Part shown: positions 53,674 to 61,171 of the stretch, in pieces
Position numbering within the stretch: position 1 is the stretch's first letter
Layout of the letters: each line of letters opens with the position of its first letter
Assembly: GCF_030503675.1 (NCBI RefSeq)
Contig: NZ_CP129964.1
Coordinates: 3,348,001 to 3,412,000 of the forward strand
Origin: Lutimonas zeaxanthinifaciens
Lineage (GTDB): Bacteria; Bacteroidota; Bacteroidia; Flavobacteriales; Flavobacteriaceae
DNA length: 64,000 nucleotides
Direction: 5' to 3'
The notes under the pieces: model-generated
Told to the model about the DNA's origin: nothing
The model's database searches: none
Seen by the model: only the letters and a program-made list of their open reading frames with translations
Translations under genes and position numbers: made by a program

Positions 53674-53955
53674 TTAGTTCATTACTTGTATTAAATAGGC
53701 AATCAGTCCAACGGTACCTAAGAAACCAAGTTTAGCTAGGTTTGCCAAGGTTGTATTTGGATGATTCCATACACTAAAGGCCCCAAAAGCACCACAAGCC
53801 GATAAGGGACTTATCCAAAAACCTGCGATTCCAATAAGCCCTAAAGCTCCTAGCCCTCGCATTTTTGATCCCGATGTTTCCTTTGGAATTTTTTTTACAA
53901 AAGAAATTATACCTATTAACCCTACTGCGCCTAAAATTGAAATATATTCTATCAT
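53674..53955 (-). CDS. Small glycine-rich membrane protein with internal repeats
   Basis: The 93-residue protein has three or four hydrophobic segments. A similar motif occurs three times: ILGAVGLIGIISF (residues 7-19), GLGALGLIGIAGF (34-46) and KLGFLGTVGLIAY (75-87). This suggests duplication of a short membrane unit. I do not recognise the family. It stands alone between the regulator gene, on which it converges, and the SDR operon terminator. Confidence 0.6.
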   Translation of the reverse strand: MIEYISILGAVGLIGIISFVKKIPKETSGSKMRGLGALGLIGIAGFWISPLSACGAFGAFSVWNHPNTTLANLAKLGFLGTVGLIAYLIQVMN

Positions 53956-54096
53956 TTTTAAATAATTTATGTTTGTTGTTTAATTTTAAAAACAACCATT
54001 AAGAGAGTTTATTCCTTGTATCCATTTAAGAAAGGGAACCCTTAACAGGAGCTATGAAATTTTATTAAGCCTATACTCCGGCCTCGAAGTCAAATA

Positions 54097-54128
54097 ATTC
54101 AGGGGTCTGTGACTACGGACCCCTGAAT
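54097..54128 (-). terminator. Hairpin terminator of the SDR/epimerase/NTF2 operon
   Basis: Perfect 11-bp stem ATTCAGGGGTC (54097-54107) with GACCCCTGAAT (54118-54128) and a 10-nt loop, 31 bp after the SDR stop on the minus strand. The following sequence is only moderately T-rich. Confidence 0.65.
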
Positions 54129-54159
54129 ATAAATTGATGACTCCATAATTAGCGTTGAA

Positions 54160-54939
54160 TTAGGAAAGGCCACCACCATCAGCACGGATCTCTGCACCGT
54201 TGATATATGCACCATCTTCACTTGCAAGCATTGCGATAGCACCGGCAATCTTATCTGGGGTTGCAGTTTGACCCGTAAGTGGGTTACCACGGCCCATAAG
54301 AGAGAAATCCAAACTTTCGGGATCCGGAATTGAAGGAGTAGCTGTCATTGAAGTTGATACCTCACCTGGAATAATGGTGTTGCATCTAATACCCTTCTTT
54401 GCAAATTCAACAGCTATACCTCTAGTCATTGCACTCACTGCACCTTTTGTAGCACCGTAAAGCACTCCATACCCAACACCACCATAAGCTGAAACTGAAC
54501 TACAGTTTACGATGTTACCACCGGACTCAAGTAAATGTGGCATGGCTTCCTGACAAATCATGAATGTACCTTTAAAGTTTACATTTACTAAAAAGTCAAA
54601 CTGCTCTATGGTAGTCTTCTCAAAATGCTCAATCAAGAGTACACCCGCAATATTCAGTACGGCATCAATTCCTCCCAATTGTTTTGCACAGTCTGCAATT
54701 GTGGCTTTTACCTGGGCCTGATCAGAAACATCCAATTTAGCAGTAACTACTTTTGCGCCATATTGCTCACATTTTTCTGCCGTAATTGCCAGGCCTTCTT
54801 CATTCAAATCGGTAAGATATAGTGAAGCTCCTTCGGATGCCAAGCGAATAGCTGTGGCTTGACCAATACCAGATGCAGCACCTGTTACATACACTTTTTT
54901 ACTTTCAAATCTGTTCATTGTTTTTTCTTTAGTATTCAT
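54160..54939 (-). CDS. Short-chain dehydrogenase/reductase
   Basis: A classical SDR of 259 residues: TGAASGIGQATA at the cofactor loop, LYLTDLNEEG (acidic residue after strand 2, favouring NAD), DAVLNIAGVL, NCSSVSAYGG with the catalytic Ser, YGATKGAV with the Tyr and Lys, and a C-terminal NGAEIRADGGG. It is the third gene of the minus-strand operon that begins at 56,589 behind a shared-regulon promoter. The substrate is unknown; a second methionine (residue 8) is an alternative start. Confidence 0.92.
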   Translation of the reverse strand: MNTKEKTMNRFESKKVYVTGAASGIGQATAIRLASEGASLYLTDLNEEGLAITAEKCEQYGAKVVTAKLDVSDQAQVKATIADCAKQLGGIDAVLNIAGVLLIEHFEKTTIEQFDFLVNVNFKGTFMICQEAMPHLLESGGNIVNCSSVSAYGGVGYGVLYGATKGAVSAMTRGIAVEFAKKGIRCNTIIPGEVSTSMTATPSIPDPESLDFSLMGRGNPLTGQTATPDKIAGAIAMLASEDGAYINGAEIRADGGGLS

Positions 54940-54991
54940 GATTATTTATTTAAGTATTTATATTATTTCTGCTTTATTCTGTTTTCTTGAA

Positions 54992-56026
54992 TTAAGTTGC
55001 ACAAGAACCGTACTTGGCATTTTCCTTTTCCATAGGAACCATTTCAACTTGTTCTCTAATGGCTTCATCTAGCCCACCAGAAGTGAGACCTAGAGCCATA
55101 CGCGTTGGTTCCGGATCGAAAAATGCATTGGAACTTGCGATCTGTACATAAGAGATCAGATTGATGCCAGTAACTAGGCCAGCTTCATCAAGTTTATTTT
55201 GATTCTCTTTAGCTGTAACCATTAACTGATCATGACTTAGCTTGTTAATTTCTATTTCTACACCATCAATCTCAGCAATTTTAGAAATGAGTTCGGCCCA
55301 TGTTACGTTTTGATCGCCAACAGGGTAACGTTGACCTGATATTCCCCTTTCCAATGCCCCTAAAGCCGCTTCAGCAACGTGAAGTACACTAGTCATGATA
55401 GTACCACCACCTTCATAACTCACCATTCTTCCGTCACCTCTCAAGGTATTAATCAAGGCTTTCCATTGTGGCTCACGGTTAGGCATAGTACCCCAGATAT
55501 ATGGTAATTCTAAAACCATTACACCGAAATCATCTGTAATAAGATCAAATGCAGCTTGTGATTGGCGCATACGACTTGCTATGTATGGGTGTTTTTCGGC
55601 CATTTTCAAACTTGGCCATGCTCTGTTGAAGTATTCAAAATAAGAGCCAAAAATGACAGCACGAGATACTCCTGCTGCACGAGCAGCTTTCATTGTTCGT
55701 CTTGTTGCAACAACGTTCACCTCTTCCAAAAGCTTTTCAAGTTCATCTTCTGTAATAGGATAAGTATCATGCCCACCCGCGGCAAAGACAACCCAATCAT
55801 GCCCTTCCATTACTGCTTGAAGTTCATTGTCGCTCATTTCAGAAATGTTGCCATAGTGAATTGGTACCGATTCAGGGAAAAGATTCGAAGAATCAGTAGG
55901 TAAGGTTAATACGCTTGGTTGATGCCCGTTTTCAATTAGGTGATTGATGGTGTGATAACCTAGTAATCCGGTACCTCCGATCACCAATACTTTTTTGCTT
56001 TGTGAATTGTTTTTTAACATTTTCAT
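54992..56026 (-). CDS. NAD-dependent epimerase/dehydratase-like protein
   Basis: An extended-SDR-like protein of 344 residues with KKVLVIGGTGLLGYHTINHL at the dinucleotide site, WVVFAAGGHDTYP, SRAVIFGSYFEYF and GQRYPVGDQNVTWAELI. The catalytic Tyr-x3-Lys of typical epimerases is not clear to me (the segment YFNRAWPSLK holds Tyr and Lys at a different spacing), so it may be an atypical or binding-only member. It is the middle gene of the operon, 14 bp after the NTF2-like gene. Confidence 0.82.
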   Translation of the reverse strand: MKMLKNNSQSKKVLVIGGTGLLGYHTINHLIENGHQPSVLTLPTDSSNLFPESVPIHYGNISEMSDNELQAVMEGHDWVVFAAGGHDTYPITEDELEKLLEEVNVVATRRTMKAARAAGVSRAVIFGSYFEYFNRAWPSLKMAEKHPYIASRMRQSQAAFDLITDDFGVMVLELPYIWGTMPNREPQWKALINTLRGDGRMVSYEGGGTIMTSVLHVAEAALGALERGISGQRYPVGDQNVTWAELISKIAEIDGVEIEINKLSHDQLMVTAKENQNKLDEAGLVTGINLISYVQIASSNAFFDPEPTRMALGLTSGGLDEAIREQVEMVPMEKENAKYGSCAT

Positions 56027-56040
56027 CTTGATTAATTCTA

Positions 56041-56589
56041 TTATTTGTAAATCTTTTCTTTAACTGTCATTCTTCTTTCTATCGATTCTGGCGACTCGTT
56101 GCTTTCCAGAGGTTGACCTGGTTCCGGGTAGTTTTGAACAAAAGGGATCTTTGATGTGTCGAAAGAGAATTCCTGGCTGCGCGATGAAATTTTCCAACCA
56201 TCTGACGTGCGAACATATTCATCGATGTACCACCCCCCACATAAGAAGAAAACCATGCCGTCTTCAGTCTTTATCGGCATCGGGTTATAGAAACCAACTC
56301 GGCCTGTAGCTTTGTCACCATCAATATCAATTTCATGATTCACCATTAAATGTTGATATCCTACGAATAATGCCATGGCCTGTTTTAGAAATTCTACTGT
56401 TCCATCCAGATTGTTCCGATAGCCTCCCATTGCTGTATAATCAATCATGGCATCGTCGGTGAAACAGGAACGTAATATTTTCCATTCCTTGCGGTCAACA
56501 CCTACCGCATAGCGGGTACATAGATCTTGAATCTGAAGCCTGTCGGCGACATATTCATGCGTGTATTGATTTGCTTTTAATTTTTTCAT
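56041..56589 (-). CDS. NTF2-like (SnoaL-type) protein
   Basis: The 182-residue protein has the SnoaL_4-like fold pattern: IQDLCTRYAVGVDRKEWKIL, SCFTDDAMIDYTAMGG, HLMVNHEIDIDGDKATGR and DGWKISSRSQEF. Members of this group are small isomerases, dehydratases or hydroxylating-dioxygenase-like subunits, so it may act on the same molecule as the two dehydrogenases that follow it. It is the first gene behind the shared promoter at 56,642-56,714. Confidence 0.85.
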   Translation of the reverse strand: MKKLKANQYTHEYVADRLQIQDLCTRYAVGVDRKEWKILRSCFTDDAMIDYTAMGGYRNNLDGTVEFLKQAMALFVGYQHLMVNHEIDIDGDKATGRVGFYNPMPIKTEDGMVFFLCGGWYIDEYVRTSDGWKISSRSQEFSFDTSKIPFVQNYPEPGQPLESNESPESIERRMTVKEKIYK

Positions 56590-56641
56590 ATTGTTTTGTA
56601 ATTAAGGGTTTATATTATTTTTTTACTTCTTTTCATTGATA

Positions 56642-56714
56642 CAAAGCTAGATATCAAAGGAGGTTTATTTATCGGGGAAAGACTAAGCCTAAAAATATAC
56701 GTGATTCACATAAG
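56642..56714 (-). promoter_or_regulatory. Shared regulon promoter, site 1 (NTF2/epimerase/SDR operon)
   Basis: Read on the minus strand: GTGAATCACG (56709-56700), 12 nt, CTTAG (56687-56683), 33 nt, then TAGCTTTG (56649-56642), a TAnnTTTG -7 box. This spacing is identical at sites 2 and 3. The extended box CTTAGTCTTT is shared with site 2. Transcription would start near 56,635, 45 bp before the first gene. The promoter lacks a clear -33 element, as expected if it depends on an activator. Confidence 0.75.
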
Positions 56715-56843
56715 GTGCCAGATGCTACACATTTAGTATGCTCACAAAATCGACTAATAGAATCAAATTCAACTATTAAGAGGGTATTGTGGAACATGTA
56801 AATTGACGAGCAAACTGAACGCAATCATTCATTTTTTCACAAC

Positions 56844-56902
56844 AAAAAATCAGCAGTGTCACTGTCTCCATATTTCGGAAACTTGAGTGTCACTGCTGAT
56901 TT
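56844..56902 (-). terminator. Terminator of the RND efflux operon
   Basis: A 17-bp stem with one mismatch, AAATCAGCAGTGTCACT (56847-56863) with AGTGTCACTGCTGATTT (56886-56902). On the minus strand it ends in a T run. It lies just after the permease stop at 56,932. Confidence 0.85.
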
Positions 56903-56931
56903 AGTATAGTTGATCAATTAAAATCGGATCC

Positions 56932-59900
56932 TTAATCGATAAGTTTAGGGTCCAGCTCATATCCCTTGTAATTGATCTTATAAAGCAAGCTGTACATAGA
57001 GGGTATGAACATGAGGGTGATAATCGTTCCGAATAATAATCCTACCATGATCGTCACGGCCATGGGCCTCCAGATATCACCTCCACCGAGATAAAGAGGT
57101 ATCAAGCCCAATACGGTGGTGAAAGTTGCCAACAGAATGGGTCGGAAGCGCTGCAAGGCGGCACTGATTACCGAGTCCTGAGGACTTCGTTGAAGCTGGT
57201 TCTGCTCGATTCCGATACGGTCAATCAACACGATGGCGTTGACCATGACGATACCCGCAAGGGAAATCACCCCTAGAAATGCCATGAACCCGAAAGGAAC
57301 CTGGAATACAAGAAGCCCGATCACCATACCAATGACACCCAGGGGTATCGTGAGAACAATCATAGTCATTTTTCTGAACGAATTGAACTGGATCATAAGA
57401 AGCAATACAATAATAAAGCCTGACAAAGGAAGGTAAGACATTACGGCTCCCATATTCTCCGCTGCCTGTTCTTCGTCTCCACCAAAGGAGTAATCATATC
57501 CGTTTTTCCAGTTGTCTTTTTCGTTCTCAAGCCAGGGTGATAGCTCTGTGACGATTTGGGCTGCGTTTCCGTCCTCAGTGAGTTCGCTCGTTACCGTGAT
57601 AGTCCGGTTGAGATCCAGCCTCTTGATCTTATTGTTTTGCCATTCCGGTACAAGAGTAGCCACCTGCGACAAGGGCACACTGTTTCCTGAGTTTTGGGCA
57701 TATACGTTCAAAGTAGTAAGAGAAGACAGTGACTGCTGACCATCCTCGGCTCCGCGAAGGACAATCGGAATGGACTTGTCGTCTTCCCGGAATTCTCCGG
57801 CAATGAACCCGTCAAAATACGTCTGAAGAGAAATTGCAATGTCCTGGTTTGTAACACCCGCATTTTGGGCACGCACCTCGTCAATATCCACTAAAAACTT
57901 TTTCCCTTTCGGACCCCAGTCGTCCTGGACATTCTTTGTTCCAGAGATAGTGACGAGTTGCGTCTTGATCCGCTCTGAAATGGCCATGAGCTCATCCAAG
58001 TCCGAACCAGAGACCTTGATCTCTACTGGGGCCCCTCCACCTGTGCTTCCAAGTCTTTTGACCTTTATATCCGCATTAGGAAAAGAATCAAAACAAAAAG
58101 CATCAAGATTGGATATGAGTTCTGCATTATATTCGAAAGAAGACGTGTTCACAAGAATATGGGCATAATTTGAATTCGGCTCTTCCTGGATATATCCCAA
58201 GTCATAGGAAGAAGGTCCTTCACCTATATAGGAGGTCCAGTCCAGGACGCCTCGCTCGCTTTCTTTACTCACTGAACTCTCTGACAAATACCCCTCAATG
58301 GCTTCAACAATTTCTTCTGTTGCCTCGATTCTTGTGCCTTCCGGCAAATTGATGTCAACGGTGATCATATTTCTGTCACTGTCAGGGAAGAACACGAAGT
58401 TGAGGTACCCAAAGCCGTAGAAGGCGAGCATCAAAAGTCCGAAGATCCCAGTGAGAACCCATCCTTTGCGAACAAGGGCCCAGGTAATCACCTGGCTATA
58501 TCTATGTTTCAGCCAGTTGATAAGACGATCAATGGGTTTTGGTTTATCCGCGCTCTCTTTATCTTGCTTCAGGAAGTAAACGCAGAACAAGGCAATTATT
58601 GTAAATGAGATCATCCAGGAAGAAAACAACGCAATGGCGATTACGACAAAGATGGGTCCGATGATATCACCCATGATGGATTCGGCGAGATAGAATGAGA
58701 TGAAAGCGGCAGAAGTGCTTCCCGTCGAGATCAACAAGGGAAAGAACAGTTCAGACGCGGTATCGATGGCAGCTTGTTTTACTTCAAGGCCGTTTTTCAT
58801 TTTAACGACGATGGATTCGGCTACCACAATACCATTGTCAACCATGATTCCAAGAGACATGATAAGTGCAGCCAGGGTAATTTGATTGATGCCGACACCC
58901 AGAAGTCCCATTACCATGAAGGTCGTAATCATAACAAGAGGAATGAGACTGGAAATAATAAGTCCGGTTCGAATGCCCAGAAAGAAGAGCATGATTCCCA
59001 TTACGATTGCGATGGCCTGGAGTAGGTTCATAACAAAGTCATCTATTTTCAGATCGATGTAACTGTCAAGAGAAGATACCCTGAAAAGGTCCAGCCCGAG
59101 AGGAAGTCTCTCGTTCCATGTATTCAGTAACTCATCCACGCCTTCACCCAGAGAGAGGATGTTGGCACCTTCCTTCAAGGAGATATGGAGAGACAAAGCC
59201 TCTTTTCCGTTAACTCGGGTCAACTGGGTTGCCGGTGTGACATACCCTTTCTCAATTTGAGCAATGTCTGACAGGGACACCACTTGACCTTCCGAACCAA
59301 CAGGTATCAACAGCTGCCGAATTCCGTCCAGATCATTAAAATTTCCCGATGGTTCAAGTGTGATTCTCTCTTCCTCCACATTCACTACGCCTCCTGAGTT
59401 AAGAATATTTGTGGAGGATATAATATTGAACAGCCTGTTGGAGGTCAGTCCGTAGGATTTAAGGCGGGCCTCGTCGAATCGTATGAAAACGCGTTCGGCC
59501 TGAGCCCCGTTTATCTCAACTTTCGCTGCGTCGGGAAGCTTAATCAGGTCATTCCTGATATCATCCGCATATGACTTCATTTCCTGGTAGGAATACCCGT
59601 CGCTGGAAAGACCAACGGCGATTCCAAATACCTCACCAATTCCGTCATCTTTTAACTGGGGATAGACTCCCTCAGGCAGATCCGGGATATCATTGAGCTT
59701 TCGCCGCAAACGGTCCCAAACGGATTGGAGATTCTCAGGTTTAACGGACATGCCAAGTTCAACTTCGACGACAGATAGACCCGTTCTTGATGTACTGACA
59801 ACCTCTTTCAACTCAGGTAGCTCCTGAACAACTTTTTCCACCTTGTCGGTAACGAGTTCCTCAACGCGTAATGGACTTGCTCCGGGAAACGATGATACTA

Positions 59901-60045
59901 CGGTGGCTACACGAACCGTGTATGGGGGCATGCTGTCTCTTGAGAGAGACTGATAGAATACCAGACCCAAAGTTATGACCACTAGAAGCAGGCTAAGAAT
60001 AACTCGGTCTCTATTGATTGCAAATTTTGTAATATTCATGATCAT
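56932..60045 (-). CDS. RND efflux permease
   Basis: This 1037-residue inner-membrane pump of the AcrB/HAE fold has twelve membrane segments and two large periplasmic domains. The repeat signature SFPGASPLRVEELVTDKVE opens the first domain. The proton-relay segment in TM4 reads GIMVDNGIVVAES, so the second Asp of the usual DD pair is Asn; the TM10 counterpart reads GIVMVNAIVLID, with Val where AcrB has the conserved Lys. A neutral relay like this is found in some RND subgroups. It is the last gene of the operon, 13 bp after the adaptor gene. The ATG two codons in is an alternative start. Confidence 0.93.
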   Translation of the reverse strand: MIMNITKFAINRDRVILSLLLVVITLGLVFYQSLSRDSMPPYTVRVATVVSSFPGASPLRVEELVTDKVEKVVQELPELKEVVSTSRTGLSVVEVELGMSVKPENLQSVWDRLRRKLNDIPDLPEGVYPQLKDDGIGEVFGIAVGLSSDGYSYQEMKSYADDIRNDLIKLPDAAKVEINGAQAERVFIRFDEARLKSYGLTSNRLFNIISSTNILNSGGVVNVEEERITLEPSGNFNDLDGIRQLLIPVGSEGQVVSLSDIAQIEKGYVTPATQLTRVNGKEALSLHISLKEGANILSLGEGVDELLNTWNERLPLGLDLFRVSSLDSYIDLKIDDFVMNLLQAIAIVMGIMLFFLGIRTGLIISSLIPLVMITTFMVMGLLGVGINQITLAALIMSLGIMVDNGIVVAESIVVKMKNGLEVKQAAIDTASELFFPLLISTGSTSAAFISFYLAESIMGDIIGPIFVVIAIALFSSWMISFTIIALFCVYFLKQDKESADKPKPIDRLINWLKHRYSQVITWALVRKGWVLTGIFGLLMLAFYGFGYLNFVFFPDSDRNMITVDINLPEGTRIEATEEIVEAIEGYLSESSVSKESERGVLDWTSYIGEGPSSYDLGYIQEEPNSNYAHILVNTSSFEYNAELISNLDAFCFDSFPNADIKVKRLGSTGGGAPVEIKVSGSDLDELMAISERIKTQLVTISGTKNVQDDWGPKGKKFLVDIDEVRAQNAGVTNQDIAISLQTYFDGFIAGEFREDDKSIPIVLRGAEDGQQSLSSLTTLNVYAQNSGNSVPLSQVATLVPEWQNNKIKRLDLNRTITVTSELTEDGNAAQIVTELSPWLENEKDNWKNGYDYSFGGDEEQAAENMGAVMSYLPLSGFIIVLLLMIQFNSFRKMTMIVLTIPLGVIGMVIGLLVFQVPFGFMAFLGVISLAGIVMVNAIVLIDRIGIEQNQLQRSPQDSVISAALQRFRPILLATFTTVLGLIPLYLGGGDIWRPMAVTIMVGLLFGTIITLMFIPSMYSLLYKINYKGYELDPKLID

Positions 60046-60058
60046 TGATTTTTGTTGG

Positions 60059-61150
60059 TTAATTCAATTTTACCTTTTGTCCATTGAGAAGTGACTGAAG
60101 ACCTGCTGTCGCTATGAGTTGTCCTTTTTCCAGTCCGTTTTTCACTTCAAATCCCTTTGCGGTCAGATCGCCTATCTCTATTGTTTGTTTTTTGGCTATG
60201 CCGGTTTTGTTGTCTTCCGTTTCAATCAAAAAGACGAAGTTTCCATGCTCATCCTCCCCTACTGCATGAATCGGAACAACAATTCTTTCTGAATTCACAG
60301 TATCCTGATGAGACAGGTCAAATGTTATTTTAGCGGCCATTCCCGGCTTGATCTGAGGTGAAGGATTCATGATTTCCAGCTCCACCGGATAGGTCGAGGC
60401 ATTGTCAGAAGTGATGGGTGAGACCTCGATCACTTCGCCCATAAATGCAGGGTCGTTAAGCGTAGAAAACTGGATTTCAGCCATCATTCCAACGGTCACC
60501 TGATTGATGACATTTTCGGGAAGCTCGAGTTCGACTTTCATTTTGTTACCGGCATTGAGTATCGCAAACACATGTCCGGTTTGGACTCTTTCGTTCACCT
60601 TTCCTGAGGTTTTTGCGATGATCCCATCAGCTGGGGCGTAAATTACACCATACTGCAACCTCGAACGCTGGATCTCTCTATTGCGAACGGCCGATTCGAA
60701 TTGCGACAGAGCCGTCTGGTAGTTGTTCTTGGCGTTTTGGTAGTCTTTCAGAGGAGTGCTTCCCTTTTCGTAAAGCAGCTTAATTCGGTCAAGTTCCGCC
60801 TTTGCCGTGTTTTTAGCGGATTCTGTGCTGTTTACCTCTGTGACCGCTCTCTCAAAATTGAGATTGGCCTCAAGATTGTCAAGCGTGGCGATCAAATCTC
60901 CTTTTTTGACTTTTTGACCTTTTTTCACGTTTTTCTGCTGAATGACTCCTGACTCTCTGAAGCTCAATTCAATCTCATTGCCTGCTTTTGCCGCTCCATT
61001 GAATGATCGTTGCTCAGATCCTGATTCAGTGCCAACCGACATGAAATTGATCGGCCTGAGGACTTCTTCTTTAGATTCTTCCTTTTTGCTGCACTGAGCC
61101 GAAAGAAGAACGATTACGAGTAAAACAATTTTTCTAAGTGTATTTTTCAT
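60059..61150 (-). CDS. RND periplasmic adaptor lipoprotein
   Basis: The membrane-fusion subunit of the efflux system. A lipobox places the acylated cysteine at residue 20 (SAQCSKKE). The lipoyl half-motifs are VKKGQKVKKGDLIATLDN and IYAPADGIIAKTSGKVNE; the hairpin between them is short (about 95-160), and the beta-barrel and membrane-proximal domains follow (VELELPENVINQVTVG, PGMAAKITFDLSH in pieces). It bridges the permease and the TolC-like protein. The gene lies between them, 21 bp after tolC and 13 bp before the permease gene. Confidence 0.93.
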   Translation of the reverse strand: MKNTLRKIVLLVIVLLSAQCSKKEESKEEVLRPINFMSVGTESGSEQRSFNGAAKAGNEIELSFRESGVIQQKNVKKGQKVKKGDLIATLDNLEANLNFERAVTEVNSTESAKNTAKAELDRIKLLYEKGSTPLKDYQNAKNNYQTALSQFESAVRNREIQRSRLQYGVIYAPADGIIAKTSGKVNERVQTGHVFAILNAGNKMKVELELPENVINQVTVGMMAEIQFSTLNDPAFMGEVIEVSPITSDNASTYPVELEIMNPSPQIKPGMAAKITFDLSHQDTVNSERIVVPIHAVGEDEHGNFVFLIETEDNKTGIAKKQTIEIGDLTAKGFEVKNGLEKGQLIATAGLQSLLNGQKVKLN

Positions 61151-61171
61151 GGTTTCTAAAAGATTATGTTT

